64,000 nucleotides of DNA, taken from NCBI GenBank assembly GCA_004794785.1, contig SJOL01007351.1:373164-437163 (forward strand), read 5' to 3'. This DNA comes from Opisthorchis felineus. Taxonomy: Eukaryota; Platyhelminthes; Trematoda; Opisthorchiida; Opisthorchiidae. The translations under genes and the position numbers were made by a program. The notes under the pieces were generated by a model. The model had not been told where the DNA came from. It worked only from the letters and a program-made list of their open reading frames with translations, and made no database searches. Positions 21,401 to 31,266 of the stretch are shown here, piece by piece; within the stretch, counting starts at the first letter, position 1; every line of letters starts with the position of its first letter.

Positions 21401-24393
21401 CCAAGGATATGCACCGATGATGAGCTCTAATAAGAGCGGAACTCGAATCCGCTGTTTCCGCCCTTTGGTACGGACTCACCAAAATATTTACGCGAAGACA
21501 GAAGGACGACTGTTCAAACGAGAGTGATGTGAACATGAATTATACAAATCCCGCAGCCACCTGCAACTAATGCGGTTGGTTGGTTTAGTGGAGTGAAAGG
21601 TGTTTGAGCCTAGTTTATACTGTGAAGAATTGACGACAAATCGGTGGAAGAATGGGGAAAAGCTGCAGCATGAGTGGAAAACCCACTTGAATGATGTTCA
21701 TAGTTAGACAAAAAGATAATTTCCCAACACGCCAAAAAGTTATCAGCCGTTGTCGATTAGTTTCTGCAAGCACTCACTTGCATCAAGCCTCATCGGGAGA
21801 GAGCAAACTAATTTAGTGTGTTCTAAAAGAAAGCGGAAAATCGTCAAAAAATGTCTCCATACAATAAAACGCTCCTTGTCAAACGAGCACTCGTTCGGTC
21901 GTATTAAATGGACTGCCTTCATCCACAACTGTCCAGAAATATGATCCACAGATCCATAGATGTAAGCAAGGATGCGTATGATCGATGTCTTGGACAATGA
22001 TCAGCTGACATCCGATTCCGAATTTGTAGGGTCACTTCGAACTACACCGATGAGAAGATAAGAGATAGTTCCACATGCGGCTTGTTTTTATCTGCCTATG
22101 AAACCAACTAAAAGCTATCTATCCGATGTAGACCCTGCGGAATAAGACCAAAGGATGAACAGGAAGTTTAACTGATGACCCGGAGTTGTGTAACGAGTTG
22201 TGGACAACTAAACCGTTGAAACCCACAGCGTATGCCCAGGGCGGCCTGCTGGCCCGCACCATCTATAAGACGTACCCAAGGTAGACACATGGCTAGCTAG
22301 TGCTGGTTTGTTGTCAGCTTGGACTAAACGGAGGTGATTAGGGATAGTCATGTCTAGCACTACTGTAGACATGACATTTCGGAATGCCAAGTGTGTTAAG
22401 GTGAGTCATTTACAGGTACGTACATCAAATGCACATGCAACACCACGCAGCGCAATGCATTAAAATGGGCAAACCACTGGGCAATATTTATCCTAAGATC
22501 GTACACGAACCACCTTCCGCTGAACACGAGTCTTAATTCAAAGGCCGATAATGAGTTTGTCCGTAACCTTCCGACGTTACTGTCCTACTATACCGGAATG
22601 TACAACCGTGGTCTCTTTGACCAAAAACTAACAGCCCGGTAAACAAGCTGCGGAGAAAACGCATTATCTCCTCGTAGATTGGACAAATTTCCAGATGCAT
22701 CTAAACGCAAACCCACTGTAACTTGTTACATCTTGACTATTTTAAACGAGTGTAACTCGGTCCAGAAGGCGATGTAGTGCTCATGGAAGAACCTGCAAAC
22801 CACTTGTACAGTGATCGTTTTTCCGTACTTGAGCATGACGCTGCAAATACAAGGCATTTTCCACTGGACTGCTGAGAGTTTTACTCACATATGGAATACA
22901 CAAGTAAAATTTGACTTATACCACCAATCCCTTTGAATTGCTTTTCGGCAGGGTCTTTTTACAAAGGGGAACGCGGTTTTTGCAGTGTATAAACAGGAAT
23001 TTGTTCGCAATTCTTTTGTTCATGGTACTGCTTAGATGGTGTTTTTTCATGCAGAAGGAGTACCTTAGGACAGGTATCTCAATGGATCGGGAAAGCTTGA
23101 GTCAGTAAGCACGTATCAATTACACCTCAGTACCCCCTTCCCTCCCAAATTCGATCTATATTCGTTTGTAGCCTTCCATATTCCTCTTGATAAAAGCTGG
23201 TCTGAATGAAAAGGTTCAACATGCGTCAATGCGTTCCACTAGGAGCAAAGGGTAAAATTTATAACTATGGGTCTACTAATGAGTTTTTAGTGGAAAGGAT
23301 GGTCGGAGAATGGCCGAGAAAAAGGGCTATCGCCAACCCTTGCTGAAAAGACTTTACATATTTAAGGACAAGGAGAAATTTTTGAGAGGACTCCCTCAAA
23401 ATGTTTCATGCTGAGGAAAGGGAATCCTAAAAATAGGGACATGTGGGTTCACAAAATATGTTCTGATATTTGCTGTTTCAACAACTTAAGAATAGCGCAT
23501 TGTGGCACTTCATGATATTAAAGTCTAGGGACAACTCCCGAGATCGCTACACCCATCTAGTTTTATAGTTTTATTTGTAATTTCAAGTAAGTCTTGAGAC
23601 AGTACGCGGAAGAAGCGATCACAAATTTGTCGTTATCTTTACACTGAATAAATGATATGAAAACAAGCATACCATCTACACACAAGGGATTAGTTTCGGA
23701 CCCACTTTTTTGGAGACCCACTTGCGGAACAAATCCCTGTGCATATAAGATCCTACGCTCCTGATTAGTTTTTAAGTGGGTTACTACCTGTTTAGCACTC
23801 ATTCAAACTTAATTAATCCGACTGACTTACTTCTCATATTTGAAGGAAATACCGCGTATTTCGCTCCCAAGCTGATTGGGGTCGTGCCGTTTGAATGAGA
23901 AACATTTTTCAGCTTCACGCCGTGCCTCACGTGCTAAACTATTGGACCATTTCTGAAACACAACAGTATACATGAGTGGTTTTTCAATGTGGGATATCAG
24001 TAATGTTCAAAATGTAAGCCTTCTCTACATGAATTCTGACAGCCAGGAAAGCCGTCTTATTGTCGACCAACCAGGTTCTCATAAAAAGAACCACCTTGGG
24101 CCGTTCAGTAAAAATTACTAAAGCTGAATGAACTTTTGTAATTTGCTTGGATTGTTGTCGGAAACCGTCACCAATGCGTCTCTCCGAACAATGACAATAT
24201 TAAAATGACTTACCAATGGTTTCATTTCTTCTGCCTGCGGCTGTCCTTTAAGCCGTCCCTCTAGTACCATTTTTCTGAGATCATTTATCTCATCGAGTAT
24301 TTGTTGGCACTGTTCATCTGGAGGTTCATTTTCTTTTATTGCCCATCCCAAATATACGATGGTACTTAGGAGTAGAAATATATGATTCTTCAT
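8927..24393 (-). CDS. VAL-A: secreted SCP/TAPS (CAP-superfamily) protein with long acidic tail, 5 exons
   Basis: The coding exons are 24393-24214, 23952-23831, 17782-17692, 12080-11980 and 9467-8927. They total 1035 nt, or 344 residues, with intron phases 0, 2, 0, 2 and GT...AG at every border. Residues 1-19 form a signal peptide ([17 protein letters not shown]). The CAP domain covers about 28-175: [49 protein letters not shown]...[44 protein letters not shown] proteins of flatworms are secreted and thought to act at the host interface, some by binding lipids. The usual His of the H-Y/F-T-Q motif is Ser here, and the Glu three residues after the conserved Trp is Arg, so the classical CAP cavity residues are lost. 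After residue 175 comes a unique acidic tail of about 170 residues with Asp25-Gly-Asp13 and two 41-residue repeats. It diverges head-to-head from VAL-B. Confidence 0.85.
8936..9181 (-). repeat. Two 123-bp tandem repeats inside VAL-A coding sequence
   Basis: Units 9059-9181 and 8936-9058 differ at few positions and each encode 41 residues (DNKVDKDE(D/N)D ... LPNKE(T/S)EN). The period is an exact multiple of three, so the frame is preserved. Confidence 0.9.
9197..9313 (-). repeat. GAT/GAC trinucleotide repeat encoding Asp25-Gly-Asp13
   Basis: A run of 39 codons is GAT or GAC except one GGT. On the + strand it reads as a TCATCG-type repeat, which produces spurious poly-Ser frames. Being a triplet array it is likely length-variable without breaking the frame. 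Confidence 0.9.
9550..11979. other. VAL-A intron 4: diverged foldback-repeat copy, otherwise nothing clear
   Basis: The region contains a foldback-repeat copy at about 10262-10482 (AACCCAGCTGAATCTCTCGTTTATGA, TTTGGGTTCAAGTAGAAC, GCCTACTTGATGAGCCC, TGAGTAGTGTATT). A - strand frame near 9590-9790 ([18 protein letters not shown]) looks like a fragment of some dispersed coding repeat that I could not name. Confidence 0.4.
11980..12080 (-). CDS. VAL-A exon 4
   Basis: This exon is 101 nt, entered in phase 0 after TTACTTTCAG and left in phase 2 at GTAAGT. It encodes [16 protein letters not shown] and YLTVCNFYL: the second half of the CAP signature (W..(S/T)..VGC), then the C-x-(Y/F) strand that precedes the terminal GN motif. 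VAL-B exon 4 is 18 nt longer in the loop before the last cysteine. Confidence 0.85.
12790..13475 (-). mobile_element. Penelope-like element remnant (reverse transcriptase plus GIY-YIG-type nuclease)
   Basis: On the - strand, [13 protein letters not shown] at about 13446-13405 is an RT catalytic box (YVDD at 13441-13430). After a frameshift comes [20 protein letters not shown] near 13270-13210, matching the T-x-Y-R/Q-K-P-T...Y/I-L-x-F segment of Penelope RTs. Further on, [15 protein letters not shown] near 12860-12815 matches the YVGET-type GIY-YIG endonuclease that follows RT in Penelope-like elements. The order and spacing fit one element. Frameshifts and stops show it is dead. It lies in VAL-A intron 3, on the same strand as the gene. 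Confidence 0.7.
15782..16031. repeat. 250-bp near-perfect palindrome with AT-rich centre
   Basis: Two 125-bp arms are reverse complements with only two mismatches noticed, and the centre is a TATATATATATATA run with almost no spacer. The arms contain no gene. The structure would extrude as one long hairpin. It lies in VAL-A intron 3. It may be a MITE or foldback element, or an assembly fold-back artefact. Confidence 0.9.
16350..16560. repeat. Diverged copy of the foldback SINE-like family
   Basis: TACCACACTACTCATGAGG, TTGCTGAAAACTCTTCGGCAGCCC and AACAGAAACATGAAAGGCCTGGCAGCACA match the copy at 3.9-4.5 kb. The copy ends near 16560. Confidence 0.65.
16578..16788 (+). CDS. Possible terminal exon of an unidentified + strand gene
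   Basis: After an acceptor-like ...GTAGAATTTAG the frame (phase 2 entry) is open for 69 codons to TGA, encoding [40 protein letters not shown] and [19 protein letters not shown]. The composition looks protein-like, but no family is recognised, no partner exon was found, and it abuts a repeat copy. It lies in VAL-A intron 3 on the opposite strand. Confidence 0.25.
17692..17782 (-). CDS. VAL-A exon 3
   Basis: This exon is 91 nt, phase 2 in and phase 0 out, after the acceptor CCCTATTTAG and before the donor GTAAGC. It encodes [15 protein letters not shown] and ends RHGSYTQ, the first half of the CAP signature motif. The size and both phases are identical to VAL-B exon 3, which supports this join across a 6-kb intron. 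Confidence 0.85.
18903..19126 (+). CDS. Possible internal exon of an unidentified gene
   Basis: The open frame is 224 nt, bounded by a good acceptor (ACCATTCCAG) and a good donor (GTAAGG), phase 1 in and phase 0 out. It encodes [40 protein letters not shown] and [16 protein letters not shown]...[10 protein letters not shown]. Four cysteines and beta-strand-like alternation suggest an extracellular protein, but I do not recognise it. It lies in VAL-A intron 2 on the opposite strand. Chance occurrence of a 74-codon frame between two good sites is possible. Confidence 0.3.
19200..23830. other. VAL-A intron 2, mostly featureless; one local direct repeat
   Basis: A segment of about 55 bp beginning CCAAACGAGAATGATGTG at 21093 recurs, diverged, at 21513-21567, about 420 bp on. 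Apart from this I see no exon or element. Confidence 0.4.
23831..23952 (-). CDS. VAL-A exon 2
   Basis: This exon is 122 nt, entered in phase 0 after TGTGTTTCAG and left in phase 2 at GTAAGT. It encodes [17 protein letters not shown], the W...LA..A....C pattern of CAP helix 2, and ends [12 protein letters not shown]. The matching exon of VAL-B is 119 nt with the same phases. Confidence 0.85.
24214..24393 (-). CDS. VAL-A exon 1 (signal peptide and start of CAP domain)
   Basis: This exon is 180 nt, 60 codons, ending in phase 0 at the donor TTG|GTAAGT. It carries the signal peptide and the helix-1 motif [19 protein letters not shown], diagnostic of SCP/TAPS proteins. I chose ATG 24393 because the hydrophobic signal core follows it directly; an in-frame ATG 15 bases upstream (24408) is a second possibility. 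VAL-B has its exon 1 donor at the same place after ...M-x-x-L. Confidence 0.85.
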
Positions 24394-24426
24394 TGCCGTA
24401 CATTGCATAGGCTGATAGTGGAGCAA

Positions 24427-24432
24427 TTTATA
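24427..24432 (-). promoter_or_regulatory. TATA box candidate of VAL-A
   Basis: TATAAA on the - strand lies 34 bp upstream of ATG 24393. A start about 30 bp downstream would leave a 5' UTR of only a few bases, so either transcription starts very close to the ATG or this match is chance. Confidence 0.4.
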
Positions 24433-25769
24433 AGGCGTGCATTCGACCTGTGTGATAATTTGATTGATTGTAGTATAGTATAGGGGCAAAACAGCACAAC
24501 CTAATTAACAGAAATATGCCTTGCGAATCCACCTTTGTAGGTGAATGAAAAGTGAGTCCTAATGGATATTTCTGTGATGGTCTTTTCCAGTTTAGTTTCG
24601 CTCTTCGCAGAAAGTCACTTCGAATTCCCATAGACGGGTGGTTGCTGGGTTGAGTGGGTTATCCAGCTACCTCAGCTGGTATTTGAGACGTTCAAACATT
24701 TTTACAACACTACCATCGAGAATAAATGAACCCCCAAAACAGGTGCAATATTTGGGGAAAGGATTTTGGGAGCACGACAAAAACGAACCCAGAACTTTGC
24801 AGAAAAAGCTTTGTAATTCCTGAAATTTTTGTTCAACTCCCCAGATTTTAATGTCATAATGCTTACAGCATTTTTCATTAGCTTGAGTTTATCTGTTGAG
24901 TGTGAGATCACGAGCAGGGCATCTCATTTTACCGGAACCAATTTCATTATACACAACTCATGACACAAAACCACCTGGACAGTATTTCGGAGCTGAAAAC
25001 ATTGGAGATGAGAATGAATCAGTGGAAAACAAACTATGTGTACGCTAATAAGTTACTGACTAATATACCGCCCGTCGGAATGAAAGCAGCCTTAATCTTA
25101 CAGGAAAGCTTTTTGGACCCAGCAGATGTCAAACCGCCTATTCCGATATTTCATACAGTCACTATGAGCAACTGAAGGTAACCGGGGCCACTGTATGACT
25201 TTATGCCAAGCGCTCTAGACCAACAAAGAATGCAGAAAGACGAAAATGAACTCGGAGCCTATCTTTAAGAAAATGATGAGCCTGTGTTTATCAGGACCAT
25301 TCAATCTCTCGTTCTATGTGTATAGTTTCGTTGGCCTTCTGCATTCCATTGTTTAGCGTGCATTTCCGCCAGTTAGTGAACGAGTCTATCAACATTAGTG
25401 GCGCATAATTACATATGGCAGTTATCCTGCTCCAGACACTTCCTACGCTCACCAGAGTAGTTCTGGCTCATGAGCAAAACAGATATATAATGTCCTAATT
25501 AAGGGCCCACTAATACTTCAGTTGGCATTGACCAATCGGTGGCACCTCATGGGACTGTCTTCATGAATTTTGTTGTTCGGTGATACAACAGCGGGGATGG
25601 ATACCAAAATGCAATGGGAAAATGTCAGCCCTACCATGTTGGTAGATTAATATCTGCCCCAATCGATCCTCGGTCGCCGAAGGGAACAGATACTTACTAA
25701 TATATATTTCCCCATGTTTAGCCTAGCTGGTTCTGATTGACTAATACACTCAGCTGCACTCCTATCTGG

Positions 25770-26245
25770 TTTTCACCGGAGACTCACCTGGAACTCAACT
25801 GAAACTATCGTTTATGACGCCCTTCTTCAGCTGAATGTTGTGCACCTGGCAGCCTCATGTTTCAGTTGGTACGATTTCCGAGATATCACAATACAGTATA
25901 TAGACGTAATACACTACTCATAAGTTTTCTGGAAACTCCTCGACAGCCCATGACCGGTTTCGCTGTTCTTGGGTTTAAACAATGTACCGCTATATACTGA
26001 TCAGCGTGCCAACTGAACCATGACGCGGCCTGGTTCAGCACGTTCAGTTGAAAAAAAGGAACATCATAAACGAGGGATTAAGCTGGGTCCTAGGTGAATC
26101 TTCCGTGAAAAACGAATTGGTACATAGGTGAGGGTATCAGTCAAATTTCGTGCAATTTGGGTTCAAGCAGAAAATAAGGTTTGGAGGAACTCGGAAGCTG
26201 CGCCCACCTGATGAGCCCCAAGAAGAAAGAAACTGGTCCTGATTG
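25770..26245. repeat. Composite copy of the foldback SINE-like family
   Basis: It contains GAGACTCACCTGGAACTCAACTGAA, ACACTACTCATAAGTTTTCTGG, GACAGCCCATGACCGGTTTCGC, then GCGGCCTGGTTCAGCACGTTCAGTTG and, inverted, CCACCTGATGAGCCCCAAGAAG. The arrangement is that of the full copy near 4 kb but more diverged. Confidence 0.75.
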
Positions 26246-29200
26246 ACTTCTTTTCACGCTATATGCTTGCGATATGAAATTATCACCTTAGCCACTAAGC
26301 TTAATTTGTCCAACTAACATTTGATTCTCATTTTTTTCAGCATTTTAGTTTTGCTCTCCTATAATATCAGCGAGTTACCGAACTGAGTTTTATTGATCTA
26401 GATCGACGGTGGGATCAGATTACACGTGGTGTAAACCGTAACACAATTAGACTGAAGCTAAAACAAAATACTAAGGGGATGCTTATCGAGTTGCTAACAT
26501 CATACATTGTTCTTGCTGTAATAATTGGTAAATTTTCTTCAACTGTTCGTCTGTGATTGAACTTTCAACCTACTTGAAACTAGTAAGAAGGTTACTCAGT
26601 GGCAATAATCTCAGCTGGTACAGCTAATGACCAGCATTAAAATATCAGTTTGATGATGTCTTATCTGTCCACAAAAGTGAGCGCTGCACTTCCGGATGAT
26701 TCACACCAATCGACGTGCATGAATTTATTAAATCCATAAAAGCCTACTGGTGATTTTTCGATTCCCATCTGCAGCAGGCATGAATCCCCGTTGGTCTTGG
26801 GTTGAAATCAGGCCAGAACATATGTTTCCACGTACTTCAAACTCCTTGTTGACAATAACTCTATTTATCCAATTGATTAGGTCTGATTATTCATCTTGCC
26901 AATAAAGTACATCCCCAAAATTCACCTTTATTATCTAATCGGTCACCTTGTCGTTAAACCACGCTGCAAAATGAAACATTTTCAACCGAATAAACGCAAA
27001 AGTACTCTAAATGGTGTAATTTTACACTGATCAGGAGTGCTCTTATTTGACCCTAATATAACTTCCGACAGGAATGCTAATATTTTCGGAATAAAGGAAT
27101 TTTTGTTGAATCAAAATAAAGAATTCGATATTCGTCTAAAGTAGAAATAGATACAAAAGTGGCTTAACGACTTTGCAATTCACCTTCTCCAACTTTAATA
27201 CCACAGAATTCTTATTAGAACTTAATTTAACTGGGATAAGTGATAAGCATGATAAACGGCACAGAACGATTTGACTTGATTCACCAGGTAGGCTAGCTAG
27301 CTAGGAATGCTATCTCAGACATGCCGGAAAGGTTATTTCGGTTGAAAACGGATAACAGAATATTTTTAGCTTCCAGTGTAGCTCATATGATAGTCAGTTA
27401 AACCAACAATGCTACCAGCCCTATGTATCTCTGCTGCCGATCAGATGGTTGTTGACCTGTTCGCCGAACTTGGCGTTTAGTCTACAAATGTTTCGTTACC
27501 AAACGACGAGCCGTCATCAGTAAACGGAGAACAGATCAACAGACAACTTAGCAACAACTAAGAAACCCACCCAAGCTGCCAATATTTCGAGATATTGCCT
27601 TCCAGTTGATTTGTTCAGCTATGTTGTTATGAAAGGAACTGAACATCGTTAACTTCCCGCACATCATAACTGCTCCCGAGTATATCGATTCTGACCAACC
27701 AGTTAGCATTTGTGATGAGTGAATCAACCACGATACTTTTATCTAGGAAATCCTGTGTTTAAGGTCCGAGTAAGTTTCTGGAAACTCATTTTAACTGAAG
27801 GTATCGCTGATAAAATGTAGGGGTGAGGAAGTCAACTTCAAGCTAGCTGACTCGACTGTATGAAGATTCGTGTGGCACGGCGCATGATCGGAGAGTAGTT
27901 CTTAGTCCAGAAGCAGCATGCTAACGGGCCGCTGGTTTTGAGCAACCCTTGTTAAAATGTTTGCTGTTGATTGAGCATTACCATGCATGAAGTCACAGAA
28001 AACTTCCTACAGTTGTGCCGCAAAAACAAGGCTAGTTTATTTTTTTCTTGGGAGAGGTCTCTTTTTTTCCAATGAAACCTAAACATGTCTTCTATACAGA
28101 AGCACCAAGCTCTTGAATGGACTTGTAAGTACACTGGTCCATTAGCTGGGGACCACTTGTGGGATTTATTCAAGATGGTATGTTCGGGGTAGGAAGTCCT
28201 CATTCGATGGTATCAAACGAATCCCTAGTTTGCTGCAAAAGACAAAGTGACCTCAAGTCAATCATCCCCTCTTCAAGAAGCCTGATATCTGGAAGATGTT
28301 TGGGACCGATCGGGCAGTCATCTTTCAGAGAGGTTTGGCAAGCAATCGGTGAATTTACTGCTGGGCAACGTTTTACTTCTGACACAAAAGCTTCGTCAGA
28401 CCAAGTGAGCAAGTTACCAGGTTGATCGGGTTTTAAGGTAGTCAGGGAACCAATCCGTGAGATTCTAATGACTAGCCGACTTGATCAGTGCAGGGTGTCG
28501 GTCTGGAGTTCCTGTTCGTTGGTTAGTGGAGATGACTAACATTTCCGATAGATTGGTTAGGGGGGTATCTTCATGTTGAAACCGGATTTCGCGGCCTCGC
28601 CTTTCTGGTCTAGGACTGACGAAACTTTTGTGTCAAAAGCGAAATGCTGCTCAGCAATAAATTCACTGATTGGTTACCAAACCTCTCCGAAGCTTAATCT
28701 TTGTTTACTTTCTCTTTACCTGATACCGTTGGAAGTAGAATTTTTGCACAATCACAGTAGTACTGAAACGCTGCACCGGAGTGTTTGTTCATGGAATCGC
28801 ACTATTTAAGGCAGGTATCCTTTAGCATTTTCTGTGGCGTTAGGTGCAGGCTGATGCCACTTTTCATTCAGTAGCTCACGTAATTTTGAGTAGGTCAATT
28901 AGTCATTCTAGAATTTAGCATTACGCATTACGGTAAAATGGTAGACAAAGTCTACCTGATGAACCAAAGTTTGCACATCAATCGACTCTCATGCAAATAT
29001 TTTCGTAAGCAGTTCAACAACAGAACGGTTGACTTTTTCACTTGCAGCCATCTATGCCAAGGTCACTTATAGTCGGTCGTAGAAACTAAAGGGAATTGGT
29101 ACAAACTCTAGACAACTTGACGTCCTTTCACGCTTGAATACGTGAAATAATTGGTGTGAATTTATCCTAAAAAAGAGCTAAAAGTCTGAAAGTAGTGTTC

Positions 29201-30114
29201 GTGCTGAGGCATTACTGAGCACAGTTTTTCTGCCATAAACTTGATAGAGTAATTAAAATTGTATCGTACCATATGGTTTGGGGGCATCAGGGAAGGGCGT
29301 AGTCCATTATAGGGCTGCCGGTAAGATTCAAGTGTTCGCAAGTTGCGGCAGATATATTCACACCTCAGGGAACAGTACCACTACTCTTAAGTTGTTGATC
29401 GTCAACAGTTTCAAATTGGTTAAGTGGGCCCCGGAATGTCTCTTGAGCTGAACTGAACAACACCCATTTCACTACTGACGAACAATAACTTTTCTCCCGT
29501 GACTTAATCGTCTAACCGGTTCAGCTAAACTGCAAGCATACAAATGGGTTTTCACTGATAATTGGGCTCCTAGCATTGACGAGAAAAACTAGACTATCCG
29601 CCTTTGGTTTGATGCTCTATGGCAGATCCAACGATTTGTTGCACTACATACAAAACATTAGGCTACCCCTTTGTACTAAAATTCAGCTGTCAGGTTCATT
29701 GGACAATATCGAAATTGTGCAGCAAAGGTGATCAGTAAAGCTAAACTCGATTTCGGAGAATCCCGCCCTTTCACATCTGAATAGAAATGAATTGGCGTAC
29801 CGAACAATGTTTACAGTTTGAGATTTCTGAGAAGAAGCTGCCCCTTTCAAGGAGTATTAGGACGAAAAATGTCAAAACTTCTCTATTCGATTTGAAGCAG
29901 CCTATATTTCGCCCATCAATCAAGCGGTTAATACAGCTTGACAAATCAAGAATGGACTCTAGTGCATAAGTCACCATTCGAGAGAAGGACAAATTAGCAG
30001 GAAAAAGTTGGAAGACCACTGCCATGTTTGTGTATAGGCCCACCAATACAATAAGAGCAGGAGTCCCAAAAAATGACTAATTGAACAGTGAAGGAAACTC
30101 AACGCCGTTATTCA

Positions 30115-30330
30115 AATGGTCTCGTTTGCATACGGATCTGTTTCTGACGGAGACTTAACTGAATCCAGCCGAATTTCTCGTTTATAATGTTCTTCTTCAG
30201 CTGCTGCTGTCCCAGACCGCCTCATTCTCAGTTGGTACGTCATTTGAAATATCGCGATACATCGCTCAGTCACTAGTCCTGAGTGCTGTCGAAAAGATTT
30301 CAGCAACATTATGAGTAGATTATTACGTTT
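30115..30330. repeat. Partial foldback-family copy
   Basis: CTGACGGAGACTTAACTGAATCCAGC, CTCGTTTATAATGTTCTTCTTCAGC and TTTCAGCAACATTATGAGTAG match the family in order. Confidence 0.6.
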
Positions 30331-31012
30331 GGTTAAAGCTGTTCTCTTAAAGTTTCATGCGATTCATAAAGTAAATTAAAGTAATTGGATTCAGTAAGCC
30401 GGTGACTAATAAAATGCTTCTGGTAATTAAGCTGAAAATGCTTTGGAGTATACTAGACCCATGTTTGTTTTGCACCGTTTTGAAAGAACTTTACGTCACA
30501 TTCTTCAGTAATGTACACATAAGTTAAAAACAGGCTTTAAATATGCGAGACTTTTCTGACATATGCCTGAAAAATCAGTTAATCTTCTCGAAGTTACTAA
30601 GGGTTGCCATGATAGTTCTGGAGGTTTGTACTTTGATAGCAAGCGTTCAAGAGCGCGGTAGGCTAGCATCAAAACTTATAAGAAAAGGAAATATATTTAA
30701 AAATAACGCAGCTATGCTGTAAGGAAAGATTGTGAAAATATAAGGAAATATGACCCTGTGACCCGATGAATGTTTTACTCTGTCGCGCTCAAAAGCACAG
30801 CACAAATAAAGGAAACAAGGTCATCAGGATTCCAGGAACCAGATTTTGGGACTAACCAGAAGTTAGTTGAATTTATGGAATAAATGAAAAATCCACGCAG
30901 GTCCGCTTCATTTCCAACACCGAGTCATTACAACTATATGCCTTTCACATTGGATAAGTCACGCGATGGATTTCCAGGTGTATATTCATATGGACAAACA
31001 CATATCGGCCAG

Positions 31013-31018
31013 TATAAA
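31013..31018 (+). promoter_or_regulatory. TATA box of VAL-B
   Basis: TATAAA (within AGTATAAAAC) lies 53 bp upstream of ATG 31066, which leaves room for a start near 31043 and a 5' UTR of roughly 20 nt. Confidence 0.6.
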
Positions 31019-31065
31019 ACTACTCTCTTGACTCATTTGAGTATCCATCTTTTGAGTACTTGAGT

Positions 31066-31266
31066 ATGACCCAGATGCGCTCCTCTCTGCTGCTTGTGCT
31101 TACTGTACCGATTGTCCTCGAATGTTCGCGGCAGAATAAAGCTAACAATTATGGCCTTGGACCAATCGGCAACCTCTCAATCTTGGAAAAACACAACTTA
31201 GCCCGGAGTATGGTTGCAGAAGGGAAAATCCAAGGCCAACCTCAAGCAGAGTCCATGCCTGAACTG
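31066..31266 (+). CDS. VAL-B exon 1
   Basis: This exon is 201 nt, 67 codons, phase 0 at CTG|GTAAGT. It encodes the signal peptide and LEKHNLARSMVAEGKIQGQP...M-P-E-L. ATG 31066 is the first in frame; ATG 31075 would also leave a signal peptide. The frame stays open past the donor by chance. Confidence 0.85.

Larger units (their letters stand above)
24434..31012. other. Region between the divergent VAL genes; foldback-repeat copies
   Basis: This 6.6-kb spacer holds a composite foldback-family copy at about 25770-26245 (both halves, as at 3.9-4.5 kb), a scrap at about 29277-29315 and another copy at about 30115-30330. The open frame 24960-25175 on + has no recognised motif. No gene is supported. 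Confidence 0.5.

Noticed and set aside
21370..21460. tRNA-like text (GAACTCGAATCCGC)
   Set aside because: A B-box-like string is present, but no A box or cloverleaf could be drawn.
23725..23772. Alternative exon 3 for VAL-A just after exon 2 ([13 protein letters not shown] on -)
   Set aside because: It enters in the right phase, but no YTQ-donor end follows and a stop comes soon. The exon at 17692-17782 has the exact 91-nt size, phases and motif of VAL-B exon 3.
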